This document shows positions 46,574 to 56,847 of a stretch of 64,000 bases of DNA, in pieces (within the stretch, counting starts at the first letter, position 1; every line of letters begins with the position of its first letter). Both the position numbers and the translations under genes were made by a program. A model generated the notes under the pieces. It ran no database searches. It saw only the letters and a list, made by a program, of their open reading frames with translations, and was not told where the DNA came from. This stretch comes from Halopseudomonas salegens (GTDB taxonomy: Bacteria; Pseudomonadota; Gammaproteobacteria; Pseudomonadales; Pseudomonadaceae), in contig NZ_LT629787.1 of NCBI RefSeq assembly GCF_900105655.1, forward strand, positions 1,984,001 to 2,048,000, read 5' to 3'.

Positions 46574-47566
46574 ATGACCAAGGTGATCATTGCTGCACTG
46601 AGCATTGTTTTTTTCGCCAGTCCGGTCATGGCCGAAGAGCAACAAGACGGTGATGACAGCGATCTTCCGGCCTGGGGTGAAGAACGGGTGGACCGGATGC
46701 ATGACAGCGTCTCGCGCTGGGTCACCTCGACCTCGCGCAATCTCGATGGTTTTATTTCCCGCGAGTATCCCGACTACGACAACACCTCTTACCTGCGGTT
46801 GCGCTACACCTTCGACTGGGAAGAGGCTGAAACCAATGATCACGACCTGAGCGTGCGCTTTCGGCTTGACCTGCCAACCACGGAAGAACGCCTGCGCCTG
46901 ATTCTTGAAAGTGAACCGGAAGAATCCCGGGGCACACTGGCCGAACAGGGCACCGGCCGTTTGACCGAGCAACAGACCTCGACCAGCAATACCATTCTTG
47001 GTCTCAGCCGACTGAGCGGCCGGGACAAGCGCGAACAGTGGAACTTCCGTACCGGTGCCGGGATTCGCTTGCGCCTGCCGCTGGATCCATACGTCCGCGT
47101 GAGCGCTGAAAGGCTGTGGGGTGTGGGTAACGGCCCCTGGCAACTCAGCTCGGACAACCGCGCATCCTGGTTCAATAAAGAGGGTTACTCAGCGCGATCA
47201 CGCTGGGATCTTGGCCGACCGCTGGATGAACGAAGGCACTTCCGTTTCGTAACGACCTTTCAGTGGCAGGAGGATGAAGATACGCTGGAGTTTTCCGAAA
47301 GCATCGAGCTGCATCAGAAACTGAGCAATCGCAGCGCCATGCGTTATGCCGCAGTCATGATCGGCAACAGCCTGAGCAACCCACGAATCAATGACTATTA
47401 CCTCCAGGCGTACTACCGCCGCGACATTCACCGTGATCGCGTGTTTCTCGACCTGATCCCCGAGCTGCAATTTCCCCGCCGAGCCAACTTCGACCCACGC
47501 TGGGCGTTCACTATGCGCTTCGAACTGTATTTCCGCGGTCTGATTCAGCGTACCCAGTACCCCTGA
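46574..47566 (+). CDS. Predicted outer-membrane protein of unknown function
   Basis: 330 residues. A signal peptide (TKVIIAALSIVFFASPVMA) is followed by an acidic stretch, then many alternating hydrophobic/polar segments (YLRLRYTFDWEEAETNDHDLSVRFRLDLP in outline) and a C-terminal aromatic strand (FTMRFELYFRGLIQRT) that suggest a beta-barrel. No known family was recognised. An in-frame GTG at 46562 is an alternative start. It follows the oxidoreductase gene by 24 bp and may belong to the same operon. Confidence 0.7.
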   Translation: MTKVIIAALSIVFFASPVMAEEQQDGDDSDLPAWGEERVDRMHDSVSRWVTSTSRNLDGFISREYPDYDNTSYLRLRYTFDWEEAETNDHDLSVRFRLDLPTTEERLRLILESEPEESRGTLAEQGTGRLTEQQTSTSNTILGLSRLSGRDKREQWNFRTGAGIRLRLPLDPYVRVSAERLWGVGNGPWQLSSDNRASWFNKEGYSARSRWDLGRPLDERRHFRFVTTFQWQEDEDTLEFSESIELHQKLSNRSAMRYAAVMIGNSLSNPRINDYYLQAYYRRDIHRDRVFLDLIPELQFPRRANFDPRWAFTMRFELYFRGLIQRTQYP

Positions 47567-47639
47567 ACCCGGGCCGGCATAGGCTCTCATGTCCCGCTGG
47601 CCCTGATTGCTGGTCAAGCATGCTCTGACATCCTGCATT

Positions 47640-47658
47640 GACAATAGTTCTCATTATC
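47640..47658 (+). promoter_or_regulatory. Fur-box-like sequence before the TonB-dependent receptor
   Basis: GACAATAGTTCTCATTATC matches the 19-bp Fur consensus at 14 of 19 positions. A further A/T-rich, Fur-like stretch (AATGAGATTGATAGCGATAG, about 47671-47690) lies just downstream. Both are about 150-200 bp before the receptor start, a common arrangement for iron-regulated receptors. Confidence 0.6.
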
Positions 47659-47839
47659 TATACGTTTAGCAAATGAGATTGATAGCGATAGACTATTCAC
47701 AATAATTCGCATGCGTCCACAGCGAACGCGCGATCAGTCTCTTGGAGCGTCCCTTTTGCTGAAACCGCGCCCGGCAGAATCAAACAGCGGTTCAGAGCAA
47801 ACCGGGTCAAGCAGTTACAACTACCCTCAGGAAAACCGA

Positions 47840-49894
47840 ATGAAACACACGATGCATTTCAGTCGCCATAAGGTGGCCGTCGCTATCGCCGCAGCACTTC
47901 TCCCATCAGCCCTCATCGCCCAGACCAGTGAACCACTGCGCATGCCCGCCATGGAAGTTATCGGCAGCGATGAAGAGAGCATCCTGCGTCAGACCGGCGC
48001 CTTCGTCATCATCGATCGCGAGCAGATCGAACGTATTCAGCCGACTTCCACCGAGGATGTGCTGCGCCGAATTCCCGGCATCCACACCAAGACCGAAGAA
48101 GAGTCAGCGGTTGTCAGCAATATCGGCATTCGCGGCCTGTCAGCCAGTGAAGCCAAGTCGCTGGTACTGGAAGATGGCGTACCGGTCGCTCCCGGCCTGT
48201 TCATCGGCAATGACCGTTACTACAATCCCCGCATTCAGCGCATGCAAGGCATTGAGGTGCTCAAGGGCTCTTCGTCGCTGCGCTATGGCCCTTCAACCAT
48301 TGGCGGTGTCGTCAACTACATAACCAAGACACCCGATGACGGGGTTGCCGTATCGGGCCGGGTAGGCTCTTTCAATACCCGCGAAACCACGCTGGAAGCC
48401 GGTGGGCGTACTGCATCCGGTGAAGCTTTCGGTGGCCTGGTTGCTACCCACGCGCGCAGCGATGGCTTCATGGACAAGGACTACGAGATGACCGACCTGA
48501 TGTTCAAGGCCGGTGTTGCCCTGAACGCTGATCAGAGCCTGGGTTTCAAGTTTTCCTGGTACGAAAATGACGCCAACATCTCCTATCGCGGTCTGCTGCT
48601 GGACGATTATCGCAGTGGCAAAACCTACAACCCGGCGCCTGACGATTACTATCTCACCGATCGCAAGGCCTTTGACGTCAACCACGAATGGCACCTGAAC
48701 GATCGTGCAACCCTGCGAACCCTGGCCTACTGGAGTGAAGTGACTCGTGACTATTGGCGCTACAGTGTCGATACCGCAGCATCCAACGCCGCCGGTCGCT
48801 GGGTCTATACCGATGACCTGACCGGCAACAACCGGAGTTTTGAGCGCTTTGGTGTCGAGACCCGCCTGACCCTTGATCACGACCTGTTCGGCTGGATCAA
48901 CCAGGCCGAATTCGGCCTGCGCTTCATGCAGGAAGAGTCGGATGACAAGCGCATTCGTGCCACCCGGGACCAGGACCGTACCGGCATCAATGATCGGCAC
49001 CGGGTCGACAGCGCCGACAGCATTGCGGCTTACGTCCACAACCGCATCATCGTCAGCGACCGCCTGACTGTGACTCCGGGCCTGCGCGTGGAATCCTATG
49101 AACAGAAACGCAAAATTCTGACCCAGAACAGTGCCTCGGAAACCACACGCAACACCGAATTTCTGCCGGGTATCGGTGCTACCTGGCAGCTTACACCCAC
49201 TGCCCAGCTCTACGGTGGTGTATACCGGGCTTTCTCACCGGCATCCAACGGCGTAGCGCTGGACGGCCTTACCGATCAGAATCTTGATGGTGAGCGTTCA
49301 GAGAATTACGAACTGGGTATTCGGGGTGCCACCAGCGACCTGAACTATGAATTGACCGCCTTCTATATGGACTTCCGCAACCAGGTGGTAACCGGCAACA
49401 GTGATCCCAACCTGTCACAGTCCAACGCCGGCAAAACAAAACATTACGGCCTGGAAGCGGCCCTGGGCTATGACATCGGTGGTGGTTTCAGCGTTGATAC
49501 CAACCTGACCTGGGTACCAAAATCCGAGTTCAGTTCAGGAGAATTCAGTGGCAACCGCCTGCCGTACGCGCCAAAGTACCTGGCCAATGCAGCGCTGAAC
49601 TATACCCGGGGTAAACTGGCAACCGCCTTGACCGCCCATTACCAGAGCGAGCAATACGGTGATCCCAGCAACCGCAAGGATATTCCAGGCAACGCGGCTG
49701 GTGGTATCTGGGGTGGTGAAATGTCGTCTTACACCGTGTTCGACCTGACTGCGCAGTACCAGCTGAGCGAGCAATTGCGCCTGCAGGGTGCGGTCAAGAA
49801 CCTGACTGACAAACGTTATATCACTGGCCTGCGCCAGGGTATTTATGTCGGTCCCGAACGTTCGATGGAAGTGGGCTTCAACTACCGCTTCTGA
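47840..49894 (+). CDS. TonB-dependent outer-membrane receptor, iron(III) dicitrate (FecA) type
   Basis: 684 residues from the ATG at 47840, with a signal peptide (KVAVAIAAALLPSALIAQ). The plug domain holds LRRIPGIHTKTEEE and the IRGLSASEAKSLVLEDGVP motif; a 22-strand barrel follows, ending in the outer-membrane signature NYRF. Sequence style is FecA-like, so iron(III) citrate or a related siderophore is a reasonable guess only. The Fur-like box upstream fits. No fecR/fecI pair is next to it. Confidence 0.92.
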   Translation: MKHTMHFSRHKVAVAIAAALLPSALIAQTSEPLRMPAMEVIGSDEESILRQTGAFVIIDREQIERIQPTSTEDVLRRIPGIHTKTEEESAVVSNIGIRGLSASEAKSLVLEDGVPVAPGLFIGNDRYYNPRIQRMQGIEVLKGSSSLRYGPSTIGGVVNYITKTPDDGVAVSGRVGSFNTRETTLEAGGRTASGEAFGGLVATHARSDGFMDKDYEMTDLMFKAGVALNADQSLGFKFSWYENDANISYRGLLLDDYRSGKTYNPAPDDYYLTDRKAFDVNHEWHLNDRATLRTLAYWSEVTRDYWRYSVDTAASNAAGRWVYTDDLTGNNRSFERFGVETRLTLDHDLFGWINQAEFGLRFMQEESDDKRIRATRDQDRTGINDRHRVDSADSIAAYVHNRIIVSDRLTVTPGLRVESYEQKRKILTQNSASETTRNTEFLPGIGATWQLTPTAQLYGGVYRAFSPASNGVALDGLTDQNLDGERSENYELGIRGATSDLNYELTAFYMDFRNQVVTGNSDPNLSQSNAGKTKHYGLEAALGYDIGGGFSVDTNLTWVPKSEFSSGEFSGNRLPYAPKYLANAALNYTRGKLATALTAHYQSEQYGDPSNRKDIPGNAAGGIWGGEMSSYTVFDLTAQYQLSEQLRLQGAVKNLTDKRYITGLRQGIYVGPERSMEVGFNYRF

Positions 49895-49910
49895 GCGTGA
49901 AACCGCAGTA

Positions 49911-49937
49911 AAAAAGCCCGCCCTGTGCGGGCTTTTT
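49911..49937 (+). terminator. Intrinsic terminator of the TonB receptor gene
   Basis: GCCCGC and GCGGGC arms (extended by A5/T5) with loop CCTGT and a T5 tract, 17 bp after the stop codon. Confidence 0.85.
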
Positions 49938-49983
49938 GCATGGCTGGATCGGGCAAAATTGAGGACAGCAAAGCCGGAAACAG

Positions 49984-50010
49984 AAAAGCCCGCTCAAGGC
50001 GGGCTTTTTT
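49984..50010 (-). terminator. Intrinsic terminator after tRNA-Pro
   Basis: AAAAGCCCGC and GCGGGCTTTTTT form a stem with loop TCAAG. Placed 44 bp beyond the 3' end of the minus-strand tRNA; it can act in both directions. Its sequence is nearly the same as the terminator at 49911. Confidence 0.75.
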
Positions 50011-50053
50011 GCGTTTTCAGGGTAGTTTGCACCAACCGGAAAACCGGTGAAAT

Positions 50054-50130
50054 TGGTCGGAGCGACTGGAATCGAACCAGCGACCTTCTCGTCCCGAACG
50101 AGACGCGCTACCAGGCTGCGCTACGCTCCG
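50054..50130 (-). tRNA. tRNA-Pro (anticodon CGG)
   Basis: On the minus strand the acceptor arms CGGAGCG and CGCTCCG pair perfectly, the discriminator is A, and CCA is encoded in the DNA. The anticodon stem has TCTCG/CGAGA with loop TTCGGGA, giving anticodon CGG. The T-arm reads GGTTCGATTCC. The gene is 77 nt, complete, and has no sign of an integrated element at its 3' end. Confidence 0.97.
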
Positions 50131-50210
50131 TAGTGGTCGGGCATTTTACCGAATCGACTGATTTACACAAGAGCACAGTGGAAAAATTTGTGTCACTGCG
50201 GGCAGTTAGC

Positions 50211-50789
50211 CTATTTCCAGTGCTCCGGCAGATTGGCATTGAACAGGCGTGGATCATCACCGGGCAGGTCCAGAAATACAGGTTGCTGACGGGACAACCA
50301 GCGCCGTGGACTGCGCTCACCCGTCACCCAGGCCGCTTGTAAAGCCGACAAACTCTCACGCGGCAAAACCGCCAGCAGGGGTTGCCATTGTTGGCCGCTA
50401 CGCACCAGCACCGGATGCTGTGAACGTTGCGCGGCCAGATCCAGCAGGTCTTGCAGCAGCGCCGTGTCCAGATACGGCAAATCACATGGCAGCACCAACA
50501 GGTGGCTCCCCCGGCAAGCGTCCAGACCCGCAAGCATCCCGGCCAGGGGGCCCGGAAAATCAGTGTCGGCATCGGCCAGCAACCGATCTGCCCAGGCTTG
50601 ATACATTGCCTGGTTGCGGTTGCAACTGATCAGCAGCTCGCCAACCAGCGGTCGCAGCAAGCTGCTCAAGTGGGCAGCTACCGGCTGCCCCCGCCAGATC
50701 ATCAACCCCTTGTCCCGTCCTCCCAGACGCTGGCCGCGCCCTCCGGCGAGAATCAGCCCATCAGGTTGAAAGCTGTGATGCATAGCCAT
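50211..50789 (-). CDS. mobA: Molybdenum cofactor guanylyltransferase MobA
   Basis: Adds GMP to molybdopterin to make the guanine dinucleotide form used by FdhF/YdeP-type enzymes. 192 residues, with the nucleotide-binding LILAGGRGQRLGGRDKGL and LVLPCDLPYLD. The first ATG has GGAGGG 5 bp before it. It is divergent from moaB, 71 bp apart, so cofactor genes are grouped here 4 kb from a molybdoenzyme gene. Confidence 0.95.
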   Translation of the reverse strand: MAMHHSFQPDGLILAGGRGQRLGGRDKGLMIWRGQPVAAHLSSLLRPLVGELLISCNRNQAMYQAWADRLLADADTDFPGPLAGMLAGLDACRGSHLLVLPCDLPYLDTALLQDLLDLAAQRSQHPVLVRSGQQWQPLLAVLPRESLSALQAAWVTGERSPRRWLSRQQPVFLDLPGDDPRLFNANLPEHWK

Positions 50790-50860
50790 CAGGACCCTCC
50801 GTTAAGGCGCTTGCTGTGGTATAAATAGGCATCGTTTGCAACCCACAAGGATGCCTCGGC

Positions 50861-51397
50861 ATGGCTCATTCTGCCAGTGAATTCACTCCGCTCCAGCTAG
50901 CGGTACTGACTGTCAGTGATACCCGCAACCTGGATAACGACACCTCCGGCCAGTTACTGGTTGATAATGCAACCGGCGCCGGCCACCAATTATGCGGACG
51001 GCAGCTGCTGCCCGATGACATCTATCAGATTCGTGCCTGTGTATCAGCCTGGATAGCCGACCCGGCCGTGCAGGTCGTTCTGATTACCGGTGGCACTGGC
51101 TTCACGGGTCGCGACAGCACTCCGGAGGCCATTACTCCGCTGCTGGATAAAACGGTAGATGGTTTTGGAGAGCTGTTTCGTCACCTGTCCTGGCAGGAAA
51201 TCGGCACCTCAACCCTTCAGTCGAGGGCCCTCGCCGGACTGGCCAATCGTACCCTGATTGTTTGCATGCCGGGCTCAACCGGTGCCTGCCGTACCGCCTG
51301 GGAAGGTATTCTGGCCGAGCAGCTGGATAGTCGTACCAGGCCGTGCAATTTTGTTCAGCACCTGTCTGCAGTCGCTGCCTGTGAGACGCGGGGATGA
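50861..51397 (+). CDS. moaB: Molybdopterin adenylyltransferase-type protein MoaB
   Basis: 178 residues of the MoaB/Mog family, which activate molybdopterin by adenylylation. Seen: [40 protein letters not shown] and the [14 protein letters not shown] end. It overlaps moeA by 4 bp (ATGA), so the two are made together. Confidence 0.95.
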   Translation: MAHSASEFTPLQLAVLTVSDTRNLDNDTSGQLLVDNATGAGHQLCGRQLLPDDIYQIRACVSAWIADPAVQVVLITGGTGFTGRDSTPEAITPLLDKTVDGFGELFRHLSWQEIGTSTLQSRALAGLANRTLIVCMPGSTGACRTAWEGILAEQLDSRTRPCNFVQHLSAVAACETRG

Positions 51398-52596
51398 TTT
51401 TGACTCCAGTATCAGAAGCCCTTCATCAGGTGCTGAATCATGCCAGTCTGCAAGCGGCCAGACCCAGCCTGCAGGTACCGGTGCAGCAAGCATTGGGGCG
51501 GATACTGTCAGCTCCCGTGCGCACCCGGATTGATGTGCCTCCCTGGGACAACAGCGCCATGGATGGCTATGCCCTGTGCAGTGCCGACCTGGCGGAAACG
51601 GCAACGCTACCCATTGCCCAACGAATCACCGCCGGCTTGTCACCCGCGCCGCTACGCCCTGGTACCTGCGCGCGCATTTTTACCGGCGCACCGATACCCG
51701 CAGGTGCCGACGCGGTAGAAATGCAGGAGAACGTCGACATCGACGCTCTCGGCAATGCCCGCTTTCCGCATGCCGTCAGTGCCGGACAAAACATACGGCC
51801 ACAAGGTCAGGATTTGCAGCAGGGTCAGACCCTGTTTGCTGCTGGCCGGCGCCTGCTGCCCCAAGACCTCGGTGTCATCGCCAGCTGTGGCATCACTACC
51901 GTGAGCGTGGCCCAACCCCTGCGTATTGCCGTGGTGTCTACCGGTGATGAATTGCTTGAGCCCGGTGCTCCACTGGCTCCCGGAAAAATATACAACAGCA
52001 ATCGTTTCACGCTGTTCGGTTTGCTCGCGCATCTGGGTCAGGAAGTCATCGACGGAGGCATTCTCGCTGACAACCCGGAGCTGATACGCACACAACTGAC
52101 ACAGCTGGGCAAAACCTGCGACGTGATCATCAGTACTGGCGGCGTATCGGTTGGCGAAGCCGACTACCTGGGTCAGATTCTGCGTGAAAATGGACAGTTG
52201 ACCCTGTGGAAGCTGGCTATCAAACCCGGCAAGCCCTTCACCCTTGGACAGATTGCCAACACGCCGGTGCTTGGCCTTCCCGGCAACCCGGCGGCCGTTC
52301 TGGTAACTTTTTTGCTGTTGGTCAAACCCTGGCTATTGTGCCGCCTGGGCGCCAGTGACTACCTGCCAACGGCGTTACCCATGCCCGCAGGTTTTGCCTG
52401 GAACAAACCGGGCAAGCGCGACGAATATGCCCGTGCGTATCTGCATCAGGGCCGCTTGCAGCTCAGCGGCAACCAGAGCTCAGGCATTCTCAGCAGCGCC
52501 AGCCAGGCCAGCGGGCTGGTGATCCTGCCGGCGGGCGATCAGATCAAACCGGGCGATCTGCTCGACTACCTGCCCTTCACCGGACTACTGGGTTAA
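51394..52596 (+). CDS. moeA: Molybdopterin molybdotransferase MoeA
   Basis: Inserts molybdate into adenylylated molybdopterin. 400 residues, the normal MoeA size. Seen: [17 protein letters not shown], the [19 protein letters not shown] region, [24 protein letters not shown] and [13 protein letters not shown]. It works directly after MoaB in the same pathway. Confidence 0.97.
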   Translation: MILTPVSEALHQVLNHASLQAARPSLQVPVQQALGRILSAPVRTRIDVPPWDNSAMDGYALCSADLAETATLPIAQRITAGLSPAPLRPGTCARIFTGAPIPAGADAVEMQENVDIDALGNARFPHAVSAGQNIRPQGQDLQQGQTLFAAGRRLLPQDLGVIASCGITTVSVAQPLRIAVVSTGDELLEPGAPLAPGKIYNSNRFTLFGLLAHLGQEVIDGGILADNPELIRTQLTQLGKTCDVIISTGGVSVGEADYLGQILRENGQLTLWKLAIKPGKPFTLGQIANTPVLGLPGNPAAVLVTFLLLVKPWLLCRLGASDYLPTALPMPAGFAWNKPGKRDEYARAYLHQGRLQLSGNQSSGILSSASQASGLVILPAGDQIKPGDLLDYLPFTGLLG

Positions 52597-52748
52597 GCAC
52601 GCACTGAAGGCCCCGGCATCGTATTTGATCACAATCTTTGCTGGGGTCTGCCGCCCAACCCGTGTAGGGTAAATAGTAAAATTTGCCACTACTATCAAGA
52701 TAGATCGAATTTTTGCTATCACGTTTTGAACCACAACGGAGGTTACCA

Positions 52749-54023
52749 GTGAACAACGCCGAACTTCAGGCCCTGAAAGAACGCTACGTTGCCGCCGGGG
52801 CTGCCAGCCCCAATAAAAACTTTGCCGCGCAGGCCGAGAACGCCATCATCCATGATGCCGACGGCAATCGTTTTATCGATTTTGCCGGTGGCATTGGCGT
52901 GCTGAATATCGGTCACCGCCATCCCAAAGTGGTTGCTGCCGTCAAGGCGCAGCTCGACAAGCTGATGCATACCTGCCAGACCGTCATGCCCTACGAGGGC
53001 TACGTCCGGGTCGCTGAAGCCTTGAGCAAGGTCACGCCGGTGCGTGGCCACGCCAAGGTCATGCTGGCCAATTCCGGCGCTGAAGCCCTGGAAAATGCAG
53101 TCAAGATCGCCCGTGCTGCAACCGGGCGGACCAACGTCATCTGCTTTGATGGTGGTTACCACGGGCGCACTTTCATGACCATGGCGATGAACGGCAAGGT
53201 CAAACCCTACCAGGGTGATTTCGGCCCCATGCCCGGCACCGTATTCCGTGCGCCCTACCCGGTTCCTTACCACGGCGTCGACGAAGAAGAAGCGCTGCGT
53301 GGGCTGCGCATGACGCTGCGCACCGATTCCGCACCGGAAAGCACGGCTGCCATCTTCATCGAACCGGTATTGGGTGAAGGCGGCTTCTATGCCGCTTCCC
53401 CGAGCTTTCTCAAGGCCGTGCGCGATATTTGCGACGAACACGGGATCCTGATGGTGGTTGATGAAGTCCAAAGCGGCTTTGGCCGTACCGGCAAGATGTT
53501 TGCCATCGAGCACAGTGGCGTTGAGCCGGATATGATGACCATGGCCAAGAGCATGGCTGACGGGATGCCGATCTCCGCCATTGTTGGTACCGACAAGCTG
53601 ATGGATAGCTCCGGACCAAACTCCCTGGGCGGCACCTATACCGGTAGCCCGGTGTCCTGTGCGGCAGTTCTGGCGGTCATGGACGTGTTTGCAACCGAGG
53701 ACATCCTTGGCAAGTCCCTACGCCTGGGTGACAAACTGGCCAAACGCTTTGCTGACTGGCAGGAACGCTTTCCCTTCGTCGACAACAGTCGCAACCTCGG
53801 TGCCATGGCAGCCTTTGAACTGGTCGAAGACAAGCAAAGCCGCAAACCCCGTGCCGATCTGGCTGCAGCAGTCACTGCCAAAGCCAAGGAAAACGGTCTG
53901 ATTCTGCTCAGCTGTGGCATGCATGGCAACACAATCCGCTTCCTGATGCCGGTCACTATTGAAGAGGACATCCTGGAAGAAGGCCTGGCGATTGTCGAAG
54001 CAGCGCTGCAAGGACTGAGCTGA
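52749..54023 (+). CDS. gabT: 4-aminobutyrate aminotransferase GabT
   Basis: PLP enzyme converting 4-aminobutyrate and 2-oxoglutarate to succinate semialdehyde and glutamate. 424 residues from a GTG at 52749, which has GGAGG 6 bp upstream. Class III aminotransferase signatures: NSGAEALENAVKIARAATGR, FDGGYHGRTF, VVDEVQSGFGRTG and the PLP-lysine region MMTMAKSMADGMPIS. No gabD follows, so the next enzyme is elsewhere. Confidence 0.94.
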   Translation: MNNAELQALKERYVAAGAASPNKNFAAQAENAIIHDADGNRFIDFAGGIGVLNIGHRHPKVVAAVKAQLDKLMHTCQTVMPYEGYVRVAEALSKVTPVRGHAKVMLANSGAEALENAVKIARAATGRTNVICFDGGYHGRTFMTMAMNGKVKPYQGDFGPMPGTVFRAPYPVPYHGVDEEEALRGLRMTLRTDSAPESTAAIFIEPVLGEGGFYAASPSFLKAVRDICDEHGILMVVDEVQSGFGRTGKMFAIEHSGVEPDMMTMAKSMADGMPISAIVGTDKLMDSSGPNSLGGTYTGSPVSCAAVLAVMDVFATEDILGKSLRLGDKLAKRFADWQERFPFVDNSRNLGAMAAFELVEDKQSRKPRADLAAAVTAKAKENGLILLSCGMHGNTIRFLMPVTIEEDILEEGLAIVEAALQGLS

Positions 54024-54045
54024 GCTACTGCCCCCACGGCATTGG

Positions 54046-54073
54046 GTGGCCGCCGACAGCTATCGGCGGCCAC
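54046..54073 (+). terminator. Hairpin after gabT
   Basis: GTGGCCGCCGA and TCGGCGGCCAC form an 11-bp perfect stem with a 6-nt loop, 22 bp past the gabT stop; no T-tract. Another GC-rich imperfect hairpin follows near 54117-54144. Confidence 0.6.
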
Positions 54074-54182
54074 TGAATGCTCTGGGCCGCATGCCGGCTC
54101 ACTCTGAACCAAAAAAGGGCCACCGGATGAAACGCCGGCGGCCCGAATACAACAGAGCGTGGCTGTTGTAGGGGAGCGTTAC

Positions 54183-56144
54183 TCAAGCACTGATGGCAGT
54201 CATGCTCTTGTGTTCATTGATCAGGTGCTCAACCACACCAGGATCGGCCAGGGTGGAAATGTCACCCAATCCATCGTATTCGGCGACGGCAATCTTGCGC
54301 AGGATGCGACGCATTATCTTGCCTGAGCGGGTTTTAGGCAGTCCCGGAGCCCACTGGATAACATCAGGCGTGGCAATCGGGCCGATTTCGTGACGCACCC
54401 ACTGGCGCAGTGCCTGACGCAGGGATTCACTGGCCTCTATACCATCATTCAGGGTCACGTAGACGTAGATACCCTGACCTTTCAAGTCATGCGGCATGCC
54501 AACAACAGCGGCCTCTGCGACATCCTTGTGTGACACCAGCGCACTCTCCACTTCGGCGGTACCCATACGGTGGCCGGAAACATTGAGCACGTCATCCACG
54601 CGTCCTGTAATCCAGTAGTAACCGTCCTCATCCCGCCGCGCCCCATCACCGGTGAAATAAGTGCCCTTGAAGGTGCGGAAGTAGGTATCCACAAAACGCT
54701 CGTGATCCCTGAAAATCGAGCGCGCCTGTCCCGGCCAGGAATCCAGCAGCACCAGGTTGCCCTCCGCTGCACCTTGCAGAATATTGCCCTCATTATCGAC
54801 CAGCGCGGGCTGTACGCCGAAGAACGGGCAAGCGGCTGAACCTGGCTTGAGCGGCGTGGCACCGGGCAATGGTGTCATCAGGGTGGCGCCGGTTTCGGTT
54901 TGCCACCAGGTATCGACAATCGGGCAACGTCCCTTGCCGACGGTGTGGTAATACCAATTCCAGGCTTCCGGATTGATCGGTTCGCCCACTGACCCCAGCA
55001 GACGCAGGCTGCTGCCATCCGCTCCCGCCATTGCCGCATCACCCATGGCCATCATGGCGCGAATAGCCGTTGGCGCCGTGTAGAGAATATTGATCTTATG
55101 GGTATCAATTACCCTGGCCATGCGGGTGACATCCGGATAATTCGGCACCCCCTCGAACATTACCGTGGTACCGCCATTGGCCAGCGGGCCGTAGATGGTA
55201 TAGGTATGGCCAGTAATCCAACCGATATCAGCGGTACACCAGAAGACTTCGCTATCCTTGTAATCAAATACATACTGGTGGGTCAGCGCAGCATACGTCA
55301 GGTAACCGCCGGTGGTGTGCAGGATTCCCTTGGGCTTGCCGGTCGAGCCGGAGGTATAGAGGATGAAGAGTGGGTCTTCACTGTCCATCGGCTCAGGCGG
55401 ACAGAAATCATCAGCCTCGGCCATCAACTCGGCATAATCACGGTCGCGATGATCGTGCCACGGAATCTCGGCACCGGTATGGCGAACCACAATGACCTTG
55501 TCCACAGTCTTGATGTCGGCATGCGTCAGAGCCTCGTCAACGTTTGCCTTGAGTGGCGTTGAACGCCCGCCACGCAGCCCCTCGTCAGCGGTGATAACCA
55601 CATTGGAACGGCCATCAAGAATGCGTCCGGCCAACGCCTCCGGCGAGAAGCCCGCAAAAACCACTGAGTGAATCGCTCCGATACGCGAGCACGCCAGCAT
55701 GGCGATAGCCGCTTCCGGTATCATCGGCATGTACAGGGTTACCACATCACCCTGGGCGACACCCTGATGCTTGAGTGCATTGGCAAAACGGCAGACATCG
55801 CGGTGCAACTCGCGGTAGGTAATGTGCCTGGCCTGCCCGGGCTCGTCAGCTTCCCAGATAATCGCGGTTTGCTCGCTGCGCTGTTCCAGGTGTCGGTCCA
55901 GGCAATTGGCGGAAACGTTCAAATGACCACCGAGGTACCATTTGATCGATACGTTATGGTCATCAAAACTGGTCTGCTTGACCTTTTTGAACGGCCGCAT
56001 CCAGTCAATCCGCTTGGCCTGCTCGGCCCAGAACTGCTCGGGATCGTCTATCGATGCCTGATACAGGCGCTGGTAGGTATCCTGATCAATCAGGGCATTG
56101 CGGGCAAACTCTTCGGGAACCGGATACAGGGTCGCGTTGCTCAT
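54183..56144 (-). CDS. acs: Acetyl-CoA synthetase
   Basis: AMP-forming enzyme that makes acetyl-CoA from acetate. 653 residues from the ATG at 56144, the usual size. Seen: the adenylate-forming P-loop [31 protein letters not shown], the [20 protein letters not shown] hinge region and the regulatory lysine in [11 protein letters not shown]. It is divergent from phhB across 209 bp. Confidence 0.98.
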   Translation of the reverse strand: MSNATLYPVPEEFARNALIDQDTYQRLYQASIDDPEQFWAEQAKRIDWMRPFKKVKQTSFDDHNVSIKWYLGGHLNVSANCLDRHLEQRSEQTAIIWEADEPGQARHITYRELHRDVCRFANALKHQGVAQGDVVTLYMPMIPEAAIAMLACSRIGAIHSVVFAGFSPEALAGRILDGRSNVVITADEGLRGGRSTPLKANVDEALTHADIKTVDKVIVVRHTGAEIPWHDHRDRDYAELMAEADDFCPPEPMDSEDPLFILYTSGSTGKPKGILHTTGGYLTYAALTHQYVFDYKDSEVFWCTADIGWITGHTYTIYGPLANGGTTVMFEGVPNYPDVTRMARVIDTHKINILYTAPTAIRAMMAMGDAAMAGADGSSLRLLGSVGEPINPEAWNWYYHTVGKGRCPIVDTWWQTETGATLMTPLPGATPLKPGSAACPFFGVQPALVDNEGNILQGAAEGNLVLLDSWPGQARSIFRDHERFVDTYFRTFKGTYFTGDGARRDEDGYYWITGRVDDVLNVSGHRMGTAEVESALVSHKDVAEAAVVGMPHDLKGQGIYVYVTLNDGIEASESLRQALRQWVRHEIGPIATPDVIQWAPGLPKTRSGKIMRRILRKIAVAEYDGLGDISTLADPGVVEHLINEHKSMTAISA

Positions 56145-56353
56145 GGGGTCACACCTCGGGCTGTCTTTTGTTATGGCCCACAGTCTTGCCGGAGAGACCG
56201 ATGGGAACCATACGACCAAGGTAGAAAGCCGTTTAGACCTTAGGCTAAGGCGTCACTGCAAACGTGTGGCAATGTTTCAAAATGCTCACCGGCAACACAT
56301 AGCAAGGCACAACTGCTAGGCTGACATCATTAAAAGCAACCGGGAGAAAAACC

Positions 56354-56701
56354 ATGCAGCAGCCCTTGGCCGAACAGACGCTTGCCAGTCAGGCTGACAA
56401 AAGTGGTATGCCAGCAGAAAGTGATCTGGCAATACTGTTGAAGGAAATGCCTGGCTGGAGCCTGCGCCTGATTGATGGCGTTGCCCATCTGGAAAAAGTC
56501 TACGCCTTTGCCGACTTCGCCGCCGCGCTGGCCTTTACCAACCGGATCGGGCAGCTCGCCGAAGACGTCGATCACCACCCGGCCATCCTGACCGAGTATG
56601 GCAAGGTAACCCTGAGCTGGTGGAGTCATGGACTCGGTGGCGTACACCACAACGACCTGATCATGGCCGCGCGGAGTGACCAGCTTTTAAACGCGGACTG
56701 A
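56354..56701 (+). CDS. phhB: 4a-hydroxytetrahydrobiopterin dehydratase PhhB
   Basis: Recycles the pterin cofactor of phenylalanine hydroxylase. 115 residues. The pterin dehydratase core is clear: WSLRLIDGVAHLEKVYAFADFAAALAFTNRIGQLAE in outline, then the EDVDHHPAILTEYGKV active-site His pair and the end TLSWWSHGLGGVHHNDLIMA. No phhA gene is nearby. Confidence 0.95.
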   Translation: MQQPLAEQTLASQADKSGMPAESDLAILLKEMPGWSLRLIDGVAHLEKVYAFADFAAALAFTNRIGQLAEDVDHHPAILTEYGKVTLSWWSHGLGGVHHNDLIMAARSDQLLNAD

Positions 56702-56847
56702 CAGGAAGCGCTGCTGTAACGGCATACTCAGCCTCGATTACCTGAAAACTGCCTGGATAACCCCCGACATCGGCGCCCAAAACATCCAAGTTCGGACATC
56801 CGAAACGATCATGGCGAGCGGTGTATATCCGCCCGCCACTTTCCTCA

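Noticed and set aside
50054..50130. tRNA-Pro as an integration site for a mobile element
   Set aside because: No integrase, no direct repeat of the tRNA 3' end, and ordinary genes on both sides.
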